Source: Notospermus geniculatus (lineage: Eukaryota > Nemertea > Pilidiophora > Heteronemertea > Lineidae). Taken from it: a stretch of DNA of 64,000 nucleotides. Positions 47,661-56,862 of the stretch are shown one piece after another. How positions within the stretch are numbered: position 1 is the stretch's first letter; each line of letters opens with the position of its first letter. The position numbers and the translations under genes are program-made. Under the pieces are notes generated by a model. The model saw only the letters and a program-made list of their open reading frames with translations, had not been told where the DNA came from and ran no database searches. Location: the NCBI GenBank assembly GCA_002633025.1, contig NMRB01000935.1:1-64000 (forward strand), read 5' to 3'.

Positions 47661-50600
47661 ATGAATATGTCACGACTTAGTGTGAAAAGCAGCAAAAGAG
47701 ACGTGGCATTTTCAAATCTGTCGATGAAAAGTTCTCTCATTGGTTTAGTATTAGTGTCAGTCATTGTCATTACTGCGATAGCTGTATCGATGCCCGATCA
47801 TTACCGATCTCACATCAAGTTAAAACTACGGACTGTTCTCACGGAGAATCAGAAGTACGCCTTTATCGAACCTCAAACTGTTGTGTTCGGGACACCGCGT
47901 GCTCTGCAGGAGGAGGAGATTGTGAAAAAACGCCAACAGCAACAAAAGTTACAAGAACAATTGAATCTTTTCCAACAGTTTAAGCAATTTCAAGCGCAGG
48001 TTAAACCTGGCCATTTCGTCCAGTCACAATCAGAGCAAGCCGGTGCTACGGTCGGTGGCCAACAAACTCCCCAAGCCGTTGGGATACGCCCTCCTGTGTC
48101 TGCTGCGGCTGCCTCCGCCGCAGCCTCGCCTCAACAAGCCGCTGCGACTGTAGCTAAGGCGCCTGCCCCAACGAACTCTGATACGAAAGGCACCACGCCC
48201 AAGGATTCAGGGAACACGGCCGATGAGGAGGAAGAAGGTGACACCGAAATGTCGCAAGCTGAATATAAAATGTCGTTAAGGAAGATGGTTGATGCGGCGG
48301 TGCAGAGTACAATTCCTCTACCGGATGAGGAGATCGATGTGATATCCAAAAAGATTGCGAAGGAGGTGCCTTTTGTCCTGGTACGTATCCTGTCCCTTTA
48401 TGTTCTCTCTGGTTCAGTGATTGCGTCTTCACTTCGTTTTGTTCAGCCGCCAAGACACTTTGGGTCCATCATGCACATACCTTTTTGCAGAATGTCGAAC
48501 CGCACAGAGCTTGGAAGACGCCATGTTGGATGAACAAGATGAAACTGATGTGCCTGCCTTCTGTGTACGTGCTTGGCTTCAAGAGATGTGCCTATAAGGA
48601 TCTCTACTACCGAATCACCGCACACAGTCAGCTCATCTTCTCATGGAGAGCAGAGGCGCAGTTTTGGAGCAGAGATGACGGTCTGTATATTACAATGGAG
48701 CGTTTTCGCAAGGCCCACGAAACACCAACGCGATCGCCAGTCCCATTGTTCGAGATTCAAGGGCAGCGGCGAAGAAAAGGATAGACGTTTGCGTTGGCGT
48801 TTCGGGGGCTTTCTTCAGAAGGTGAACAAGCGTCAATTCTAACAAAAAAATATTTCGAAGTCTGTAGTTCTTGTAAAAGTACACTGACGTTGAGGACTAC
48901 CCCGTTTTCTTTTCCAGCCATGGGGCTAAAGGAAACCATGCTCAACTATGGGGCTAACGTATACCTCAAGGGTATGTTCGACAAGTCACAAATTCTTGGT
49001 AAGTCCCGTCTTTCGTTGGGGGGGGGGGGGCAAATTTCTGTTCTCACGGTGATCTGTAGTTAAGTCCTTGAAGTTTCATTCACGACTGACAGATATTGGT
49101 CGTCTTCGGTTTTTGTCAATTTCCCCCAAAACCGTTGTCATTTTGGTGCTTAGTAACGGTCTATGACGGTTCTGTTTCCAGTTGAAGGCATGGCCGACCC
49201 TCTGTGGAACCAGCTCTACAGGAATCGCACCTCTCGACCAATCCCTAGATCGCTTCTCAATGCCCAGTTGGCAAGAAAATTCACCCCTAAAGCGAAGTTC
49301 ATTGCCATTTTGAGAAGCCCAACCGACAGGTAGGCATTTACCTTTGAAAGAGTGTTCGAAAGGTACCCTTTGAGACTCGGCACATTGTGAATGTTTGAAA
49401 AAACCACATTGCACCAGGCATCTTGATTCCATTCCAGCGCAACTTCTTTCTATGTTTACCTCCGTCGGCCAGACACTAGCACGCGGGACGACTTCCACAA
49501 GAATATAGGCCAAATTATACAACAATATAAAAAGTGTGTGAAAGAAAATGGCTATGACCAGTGTTTTGGGAATGGTTTTCTCCATGTAAGTATGTATGTC
49601 CTATAGGTGACATGGTGTATGGTTCACTGACCAATCCACTTACCTTCACCTGGGTATGGTTTAGGGTAAGCCTGGTCATTGCAGCAACATGATGTAAGGG
49701 ATATAACCACCAGTTGAAAATCCTTGAAAATTGCTGTCGTTACTGGTGGCCTTGTCTTCTCCAGCGGCTACAAACACATGCATGGCTCCCGTAAAGAATG
49801 GTGAGGAACTTGTCCATATCGTACGCTTTCCACGATTTGTGGAAATAAATTTTGTCCGCTACGTTTGAACAACAGTCGCATCGTCTTGTTCCACTCGGAA
49901 TGACTATCCACGATTCATCTTGCTGCATTGAACCTTGCTCTCAGGCGCATTTGAAGAACCTCCAATCAACTGGGCTGGACTGCTATCCTTCCGCTAGTCT
50001 TGTTCGGTTGATCTCATGAGGTTCTTCAAGAGGTCTTGTCAAGCAGCATCATCAAATCTCCAAACACGACGTCGCAAACCCTCTATCCACCGAAATTTTC
50101 TGTTAAACCGAAGTTTTCATGGAAATTATCCTGGTATCTCCACCAAAAGTGGGAGTCGAAAGTCTCGTTTCATCCCACATCGGTGCACGGCTGGAGCTAG
50201 ATTTTGGGAGGGGGACCAGTCGAGGGGCCGTTAGCCCCCGCCCCTGCCCCCAATTACGTCCCTGCGGTGTAATCGTCGTTGTGGTGATTTGAGGCATTGA
50301 TCCTGCCGACAAGATCTGAATAGAACTGCGTTTGGCACACTCAGCATTTTTCGGTGGCGTTGTGGTTCTTCAATCCGTTCCTATCTTTCAGCGTGACGTC
50401 CCACTTTAGTCACCGTTACCGGAGAGAAAAGCCTACTAAAGGAGAATTCCAAAAATACATAAATGATTTGGTTAGCATGTTTGATGAGTGTGTGCTTAAC
50501 AATGGCATGGCTACATGCTATGGTCGGGGCAAACTTCATGTAAGTCTCAGTCACCCGTTTTGTCGTAAACAGAGAATGCATCACGGGACACGTGAGAGAG

Positions 50601-53600
50601 GTTGATATGGGAGAGACACGCTAATCGCTATAATCCACATTGGGGTGTACCAAACTAAAATCAGCTTTGTGATGCATTGTCGAACTAATAAACATTTCTC
50701 TAAAACTCATCCTCCCTGGTCACGAATCGGGACAACACGTGTGAGACGGGCGTTTACTCTAACCCATGAATAACCCCCCCCCCCTGCATGCTTTATGGAT
50801 TACAGGAATTTCCAGTCTCATTCCTTTTCACTGTTGCACTTCCTTTTTGTCCGTTTGCTGAGTGTGCCTGTCTATGATTATCCTTCCCCGCTGTAGACGA
50901 TTGTCAAAAACGTTGCATAAATATCAGAATGCTGTGAATTCTGTCTCACCGGTGTCACGTTTTCTAGTGTTCCACGTATCCCAGTGTTTCCGTACAATAG
51001 CCATTCAATACTGTCTCGTTTCGCAGCGTACAATGACGGGAAACACTGTGAAACGGGAACACTGCGGCACTTTACACCTGGCTGCTCTAGGCTACATGTA
51101 GTCCGGCAGCGAAACCCCGTTTTTTGGCTGAACCGTGCAATATGGTCTGTAGAAGATTTTTTTGTTGAATATAAGAGAGTGGAATATGTAGTTTTAGAAT
51201 CTGCCTGATGACACATTGGCATCCTTGGGCAACCCACTTAATTTGCATATTCAGTTTTGTGAACTGACTTCAACGTTATAGAATTTCGAGGTAGCCGTGT
51301 TGATCAAGAAGATTGAAATCAGGAAAAAGTACATAATAACACCATTTTTTGTAGATCAACTTGAGTATATTGGGACGTTGGACGCCGACGGATGCAGCAA
51401 CTGAGCTTTGTACAGGAAAGTGAGACCTGATGTACAGCTAACTTTGTAACGGTTGGATTTAAACCTCATAAATGTATTACCAACAGATAGAAATATGGTA
51501 CCTCGGAATCAAATAAGCCTATTCTTTGGAAGTTTTAAGCAGCTACCTAATTGAAATTGACGTTTTATGCATTTTGACCCATTTTTGTGTTAATTTATAT
51601 AAAAAGCGTCGTCTCTCAGTACATAAGGACTAAAAACAATTGAGAATGTGTTTGTCTGGTTCCGAGGTACCATATTTCTATCTGTTGGTAATACATTTAT
51701 GGGGTTTAAATCCAACCGTTACAAAGTTAGCTGTACATCGGGTCTCACTCTCCTGTACAGAGCTCAGCTGTTGAGTCCGTCGGCGTCCAACGTTGAAGTC
51801 AGTTCACAAAATTGAATATGCAAATTAAGTGGGTTCCCGCAGTCCGATTTTGTCCTATTTTGGATATGATGTCCACGGTGACCTAATAAAAGATTCAAAA
51901 CCAAAAAATCCTTCTTTTGCAATTTGTTCCCCGTTAATTCCTAGATTTACTGGAGTAATTTTTCGTTGAAAAAAAAAAGAAAATTCTGAAATGACCTTGA
52001 CTTTATCCAATGACCTTGATCTTTCTATTTATTGGCAACATGCCAAGAAGTTAGCGCGCATAATATGAGATATGGCTTCACCTTTAAACTGAAACATTAG
52101 CACACCTGAGTAAAAAATATTCGGCATTAAACAAATTTCACGGTTTTTACTTCCCGTTGCCATGGAAACCGAAATAACTAAGATTGCCCAAGGATGCCAA
52201 TGTGTCATCAGGCAGATTCTAAAACTACATATTCAACTCTCTTAAATCAAACAAAAAAATCTTCTATAGACCACATTGCACGGTTCACTCCATCTGCTGC
52301 CGGACTAATGTAACTAACTTGTTTGATTATTCTAGAATCTACCAATAAAACTATAGAATTTACCAAAAGAACTATAGAATCTATAAAATAATTTGAAGCA
52401 GCTGTAGAACCTATCGACCAATTATCGAATCAATTATAGGTTCACATAGGATAAGAATTCATAGATAAACAATATTGGTAGATTAAAATGTCTTCATATC
52501 ATTGGTACTAGTTGCTCTATTTATCATTGGTATATTCTAGTTGCTCTATTTATCATTGGTAGATTCTACTGAGTTGCTCTATTTATCATTGGTAGATTCT
52601 ATACATATACTTGTTCCAAATTATCATTGGTAGATTCGGTATAGTTGTTCCAAATTGTCATTGGTAGATTCAATGGGCCGTATTTTAGAACGTTCCTTAA
52701 GGTCCACCTTAAATCTGTTGTTCTCGATGGTTTTACAATAGACGTACATGTAAGGTCGACCTTTTACGTTAAGGAGGGTTTTACAATAGACTTACATGTA
52801 AGGTCGACCTTAACGTTAAGGAACGTTCTAAAATACGACCCATTATTTGCTGGCAATTGGTAAATGGTTTCCAATTAGTTCGGAGAGGGACGAAATAGAA
52901 GTACGGGTGAACACATTACGGATGTTGCTAATGGTGTGATACATGTACTTCTTTAAACATCAGGGCGGGCCGCCACGAAACTCCGATAGCACTATTAACA
53001 ACAGTGTCTAACAGAGAGGTATGCAATGGCTTTTACCATTACAGAATTTCTCTGTTAGGCCCTGTTAGTGCTATCGTAGTTTCGTGGCGGTCGCCCCAGA
53101 TTTCCAACAGTCTCCAACATCTGTTCGCTCAATCACCCTTTCAGGAAAATCTCTTATACTGGACCTACATCATGTACCTAAAAGACTGGATGGCTGTGTT
53201 CCCAAAAGAACGGTTCTTTTTCATAAAAATGGAAGAATGGGCAGATCCGAGGAAACGGATGTTGGTTTTGAGGGATTTGTTTAAATTCATTGGTGTCAGT
53301 AAGTATTCTTTCATCAAAATTCATCTCGCACATGAAAGTGGATGAAAGGCTTCGTATTATCAACAGTTCCGAAGATTTTGCCGCACCTTTGCCGGGGCGG
53401 AGGAATACCATCGGGCAGGAGCCATTAGCCTCGAACTCGATGCTACGGGCGGCCGTCCATTGGAGCGTTTCCGTTCACGGTGCGGAAAAAACAATGCTTT
53501 CGAGCGCTTCCGCGCACGGAAACGCTCCAATGGAGAGCCGCCCTCCTGTTACCTTTCAGAAAAGACGCCGCCAAAAACGTTGCAATTACTCGCAGCCATG

Positions 53601-53789
53601 CATCGCGTTAATGACGAATCGAGGCGATGGTACAACCAGAATCTCATGACGATGCTGCCAGAAAGTCGGAAAATGTTGGACGATTTTTATGCACCATTTA
53701 ACGAAGCGTTGGCCGATTTAGTTGGAGATGACAGATTCAAATGGGATGATGAGGTTGAGGCGCAGAAAGAGACGTACATGGAGGCCTAG
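47661..53789 (+). CDS. Carbohydrate sulfotransferase B, divergent CHST15-like
   Basis: Exons: 47661-48380, 48491-48680, 48918-48998, 49182-49329, then 49438-49585 or 50392-50539, then 53145-53298 and 53560-53789. Either form gives 556 aa. Phases 0,1,1,2,0,1 equal those of the neighbour on the other strand. The product is a predicted Golgi type II protein: TM at about 25-44, a long stem with a Gln-rich stretch (about 91-113), an Ala/Pro-rich stretch (about 144-170) and an acidic patch (188-195). The catalytic domain follows: PCW, then VLGFKRCAYKDLY in place of the 5'-phosphosulfate loop, FWS in place of NWW, ILRSPTD with R375 and S383 (3'-phosphate motif), and DWMAVFPKERFFFIKMEEW. The loss of the usual PKCGTT consensus questions its activity. 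The exon 2 donor (GTCTGT) is weak. Exon 3 is 46 codons shorter than in the neighbour. Confidence 0.85.
49438..49585 (+). CDS. Sulfotransferase B alternative exon 5a
   Basis: 148 nt, acceptor ATTCCATTCCAG, donor GTAAGT, entry phase 2 and exit phase 0. It encodes S380 plus 49 residues beginning ATSFYVYLRR and ending CFGNGFLH, with cysteines at exon positions 33 and 42. It supplies the conserved serine of the 3'-phosphate-binding motif. It aligns without gaps to exon 5b. Confidence 0.85.
49586..50391 (+). other. Intron between exons 5a and 5b
   Basis: 806 bp with consensus splice ends. I see no third exon 5 copy and no strong repeat. Confidence 0.6.
50392..50539 (+). CDS. Sulfotransferase B alternative exon 5b (mutually exclusive candidate)
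   Basis: 148 nt, acceptor CTATCTTTCAG, donor GTAAGT, entry phase 2 and exit phase 0, as in exon 5a. It encodes S380 plus 49 residues beginning VTSHFSHRYR and ending CYGRGKLH. About 14 of 49 residues equal those of 5a, including both cysteines, the TS of the PAPS motif and the final LH. Splicing 5a to 5b would read CGT GAC GTC CCA CTT TAG and stop, so only one can be used per functional mRNA. Confidence 0.82.
51099..52306. mobile_element. 1.2-kb nested fold-back element in sulfotransferase B intron
   Basis: The outer arms (TAGTCCGGCAGC at the left and GCTGCCGGACTA at the right) continue through sequences such as GAACCGTGCAATATGGTCTG and TGCCTGATGACACATTGGCA. A second nested pair starts AAGTGGGTT/AACCCACTT and contains CGTTGGACGCCGACGGATGC and GGTACCATATTTCTATCTGT inverted. 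Arms are about 85-95 percent similar by eye. No coding sequence or transposase is present. Confidence 0.8.
52499..52673. repeat. Minisatellite, unit about 37 bp, 5 copies
   Basis: Degenerate copies of TTGCTCTATTTATCATTGGT followed by AGATTCTA, in the intron before exon 6 of sulfotransferase B. Confidence 0.8.
52675..52841. mobile_element. MITE, family R5 copy 2
   Basis: The ends GGGCCGTATTTTAGAACGTT and, inverted, GGGTCGTATTTTAGAACGTT are followed by CCTTAA and AAGGTCGACCTT words. The interior GTTTTACAATAGAC is directly repeated. It shares its terminal sequence with 41189-41307. Confidence 0.8.
52963..53097. mobile_element. MITE just upstream of exon 6 of sulfotransferase B
   Basis: The left arm GGCCGCCACGAAACTCCGAT (to TAGCACT) pairs with the right arm AGTGCTATCGTAGTTTCGTG (to GGCGGTCG). 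An inner pair contains CTAACAGAGA. It ends about 48 bp before the exon 6 acceptor. Confidence 0.78.
53447..53543. mobile_element. 97-bp MITE ending 16 bp before the last exon of sulfotransferase B
   Basis: GGGCGGCCGTCCATTGGAGC and TTTCCG at the left are mirrored by CGGAAACGCTCCAATGGAGA and GCCGCCC at the right. Inner GTGCGG/GAGCGCTTCCGCGCAC sequences also pair. Its right edge leads directly into the polypyrimidine tract and acceptor at 53558-53559. Confidence 0.78.
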
Positions 53790-53792
53790 GAT

Positions 53793-53958
53793 CTGATATT
53801 GAAAATTGATATCAAGGGATGTGACATTGACAATTGATATCAAAGGATGTGATATTAAAATTGATATCAAAGGACCTGATATTGACAATTGATATCAAAG
53901 GATGTGATATTAAAAAGTGATATCAAAGGACGAGATATTGAAAATTGATATAAAAGGT
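53793..53958. repeat. Tandem repeat, 28-bp unit, 6 copies, in 3' UTR of sulfotransferase B
   Basis: Copies of TGATATTGAAAATTGATATC followed by AAAGGATG start 3 bp after the stop codon and were probably transcribed as part of the 3' UTR. Confidence 0.85.
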
Positions 53959-53993
53959 AGCTCTGGCGCATTTTTGTGTTTTTGTTAGTTATT

Positions 53994-54112
53994 GGCTGAT
54001 ATTCATAAAAGCTGGCAAATGCTTTTACTTCAAGTTTTGTAGTACATTTACAATGGACCTCACTGTGCAAATCTTAAGTAAAAGCATTTGCTAACTTTTA
54101 TGAATACCAGCC
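53994..54112. mobile_element. MITE flanked by ATT
   Basis: The ends GGCTGATATTCATAAAAGCT and, inverted, GGCTGGTATTCATAAAAGTT are followed by GCAAATGCTTTTACTT. ATT occurs immediately outside both ends (3-bp target duplication). The terminal motif resembles PIF/Harbinger-type MITEs, but the assignment is inference. Confidence 0.75.
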
Positions 54113-54132
54113 ATTGTGCCACGGACCGGTGT

Positions 54133-54138
54133 AATAAA
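54133..54138 (+). terminator. Possible polyadenylation signal for sulfotransferase B
   Basis: AATAAA about 345 nt after the stop codon and just beyond the 3' UTR repeat and MITE. Confidence 0.4.
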
Positions 54139-54297
54139 ATCTAATGCTCCTCGCCGATGTGTGAGCCTCCCCCACCCCCACCCCCCCCCNCAGATTAAGC
54201 GGCACCATTGAATAGAACTGTAGAGAGACCAAGACCCTTGATCTTGTGACAAACAACACAGGGGGTCATCAGGAAGACGGGGGCATTAGATTCTATC

Positions 54298-54476
54298 GGG
54301 ACCTTATTCACGAAGCTCCCGTTAACGGGAGTGCGCAAACTATTGTCCTTTTGCGGACAACCTATTGTCATAAACTAATAAAAGAAACTTTTATTAGTTT
54401 ATGCTATTGTTCACTATCAGCCTGACAAAGGATTTGCGTACCCTTAAAGTTACGGGAGCTTTGTGAATAAGGTCCC
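54298..54476. mobile_element. MITE with ends GGGACCTTATTCAC
   Basis: GGGACCTTATTCACGAAGCT and CCCGT at the left mirror ACGGGAGCTTTGTGAATAAG and GTCCC at the right. An inner inverted pair is AAACTAATAAAAG. It is non-coding. Confidence 0.8.
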
Positions 54477-54484
54477 TGGTTTGA

Positions 54485-54640
54485 TTTTGTGGCGACAGGA
54501 ATCACCTGTCGCGAACAACATACCGTACCGGTCGCCAACCACCGCACGCACAAAAAATTCATCGTGCGGTGATTGGCGATCAGATTGCTTACGATATCGC
54601 CCCCCACCTCCCCTCTTGTGCTGCCTGCATCCAATCGGCC
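54485..54640 (-). mobile_element. Dispersed repeat, family R1 copy 3
   Basis: On the minus strand it reads GCAGCACAAGAGGGGAGGTG, then GGCGATATCGTAAGCAATCT and GATCGCCAATCACCGCACG. It parallels 1376-1435 and 16395-16430. It is internally self-complementary around CCGCACG...CGTGCGG. Confidence 0.6.
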
Positions 54641-54846
54641 TCCTCTTCCGTCTGCTTCAAAATTAAAGCAAAAGTAGCAATAATGAAATTGCATCATGGA
54701 ACTGTTCGTTCCTTTAGCTACGTCGTAAGGCCTACTGGTGTCCAAACCCTGCCCCAAAAATGAGAATCACACCGGGCTATAGGGAATGAACACTACAAAA
54801 CCCCGCACAAAATTCTTCTCTGGGGGGGGCTAAAGCAGGGTTCATT
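54641..54846. other. Gene-less spacer
   Basis: Nothing supportable between two repeats. Confidence 0.4.
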
Positions 54847-54962
54847 GGCACACGGATCCGATCCGTTTCCAGTCCGTTTGCCCCTAGTTTTCCGGATACG
54901 GCAACGCTGAAGTCCATTTGATAGATTTTTTACGGACCTGAACCGGACCAATTCCGTGTGCC
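54847..54962. mobile_element. Imperfect MITE with ends GGCACACGGA
   Basis: GGCACACGGATCCGATCCGT at the left and, inverted, GGCACACGGAATTGGTCCGG at the right, continuing through CAGTCCG/CAGGTCCG. It is non-coding. Confidence 0.6.
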
Positions 54963-55179
54963 TAGGGAACAGGGGTGGCCGCATAGAAACCCGCTCTAGC
55001 GCTAGCGGAGCCCATGCCGATAGTGCTGTACATAAAAAAGGTTCGCACTTGTATCTCGTTTCCCCTGTCATGCCTGTTTCAACCTCTTGAATTGGCAGGT
55101 CATAGTCAGCTGAGCGCAAGGCCTATGGGCCTCTTGTTTACGATTCGTGGGGACACCTGGACGGACGTTTTTGGAACTA

Positions 55180-55690
55180 AACGAAGTTACCGAAATCTCT
55201 CCACCCGATGTTACACAATCTCTCCAAAACCTAACGCTAGGTTACACAAACTCTCCAACGTTACAACCCTGACCCAGAAACATAACCCAAGTTACACAAT
55301 CTCGCCAACGTTACAAAATCTCTCATTGCTAAAAACAATGTTACAAAATCCCACCACTGGAGAGATTTTGTAACGTTACAAAATCTCTCATTGCTGAAAA
55401 ATAATGTTACAAAATCTCACCACTGGAGAGATTTTGTAACGTAACAAAATCTCTCATTGCTAAAAATAATGTTACAAAATCTCACCACTGGAGAGATTTT
55501 GTAACGTTACAAAATCTCTCATTGCTGAAAAATAATGTTACAAAATCTCACCACTGGAGAGACCCATTTTGTAACGTTACAAAATCTCTCCAGTGGTGAG
55601 ATTTTGTAACGTTACAAAATCTCTCATATTGCTGAAAAATAATGTTACAAAATCTCACCACTGGAGAGATTTTGTAACGTACCGGTAACG
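55180..55690. repeat. Palindromic minisatellite built from GTTACAAAATCTC
   Basis: About six units of roughly 67 bp contain GTTACAAAATCTCTCATTGC, then AATAATGTTACAAAATCTCA and CCACTGGAGAGATTTTGTAA. Each unit contains the inverted pair GAGAGATTTTGTAAC/GTTACAAAATCTCTC, so the array can form many hairpins. The left part (55180-55330) is degenerate. Confidence 0.88.
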
Positions 55691-55782
55691 TAATGTGGGT
55701 AGCTGACCGATGGCTTGTTCAAAAGTATTGCCATGGCTAGATCCGTACCCAGTTAACTTTGTGGTTTAGAAACATTCTACAC

Positions 55783-55990
55783 GGTGTCCCAGAAAAAACG
55801 CAACAGTTAGGAAAATCGTGATTGAGAAACCAAATATCACAGCCATATAAAATTGGTTTTGCTAGATGCGCCAGAGCATAAGCTTCATTTTCATACCAAT
55901 TTCATGTTGGTACAGTCCCGGATGGCTGCACAATCACTGTTTGACTGAGGTGAGGTAAAATGACACATGTAATGATCAACACAAAAGCTT
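55783..55990. mobile_element. Possible mariner-like end fragment
   Basis: ACGGTGTCCCAGAAAAAACG resembles the terminal repeat of mariner-type elements, but I see no matching inverted end or coding remnant. The right boundary is arbitrary. Confidence 0.3.
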
Positions 55991-56624
55991 GATTTCAGAC
56001 GTGTTTAAATAAAAACATAAGAATAGCATGTAGCCTTATGCTTAAAGAAACACAGATATTTTCTCTTAAAAAGCATTTCTGACTGCTACAAGGCTTCCAA
56101 GTTACGTGCATATTCACTCAGTCACCACAAATGATCTCTGCTGATGTGTTAAACTTCTGCATCATGTTGTGAAATGACCAGCAGAGAGCCCATGGGATGG
56201 CAAATTTTGTATGCCTGTGCTTATGAAACCAGTCAAAAACCCATTCTGCAGAGGATCATGGAGGAATCCTCCATGAGAGGATTATGCAATGAAATTCACC
56301 ATCAGAATGGGTGTAATAGGATATCTATCTCGATTCACCAAGAGATAGGGCCTACATGTATTAACCCCTTCCTACCCCAATGGTCTGATAAGATATCTTT
56401 TTCGATTCACGAAGTGATATTTAACCCTTTCCACTGATTTCCACGAGAAACGCTAATATTTGCTTGCTAACCATTTTTCCATGCATTTTAACACCGATAG
56501 TGTCGTAGCACTAGCGGAGTTTCTATGCGGCTACCCCTGGTCTCTTTGTGGCGAAGAAGAGGACTTGAATGATGATGTAACGAAGTTGGACCACGTTCCT
56601 ACTTTTCCCAGCTAGCGCCATACG
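55991..56624. other. Gene-less stretch
   Basis: GATATCT(A/T)T(C/T)TCGATTCAC occurs twice near 56320 and 56390. Otherwise nothing supportable. Confidence 0.4.
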
Positions 56625-56697
56625 TGACTCGGGTGGTAGAGCGCGCGCGTTGGAAGAAGCGGGAGGTCCCTGTTCGAATCCCATTAGTGGCTCCACT
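56625..56697 (+). mobile_element. tRNA-like sequence (SINE head or pseudogene)
   Basis: The A-box-like TGACTCGGGTGGTAGAGCG and B-box-like TGTTCGAATCC are spaced as in a tRNA. The acceptor stem pairs over only about four bases and the anticodon arm is poor. Its end overlaps the start of the adjacent MITE, so it may have been captured or interrupted by it. Confidence 0.55.
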
Positions 56698-56862
56698 TTT
56701 GACAGTTTTCTCGCAGAAGTTTGGCTCACAATGGGCAATTCACCATTGTTTGTGTCCTGGCGGCTTACGCTGAGAACACGCAAACAATTTTAGTTGCCCA
56801 TTGACATAACATAACCGCCCATACATTGAGCCAACTTCTGCGAGAAAACTGTCAAGTGGAGC
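56690..56862. mobile_element. MITE with ends GCTCCACTTTTGACAG
   Basis: The left GACAGTTTTCTCGCAGAAGT and right ACTTCTGCGAGAAAACTGTC are exact complements, extended outward by GCTCCACTT. Inner GGGCAATTCACC sequences are related to 3680-3750. Confidence 0.8.

Noticed and set aside
48131-48453. Minus-strand open frames of 72-99 codons
   Set aside because: Antisense shadows of the low-complexity stem of sulfotransferase B exon 1.
50878-51237. 119-codon minus-strand open frame
   Set aside because: Intronic and runs into the arm of the 1.2-kb fold-back; no domain.
56625-56697. tRNA gene
   Set aside because: Poor anticodon arm and partial acceptor pairing, and overlap with a MITE end.
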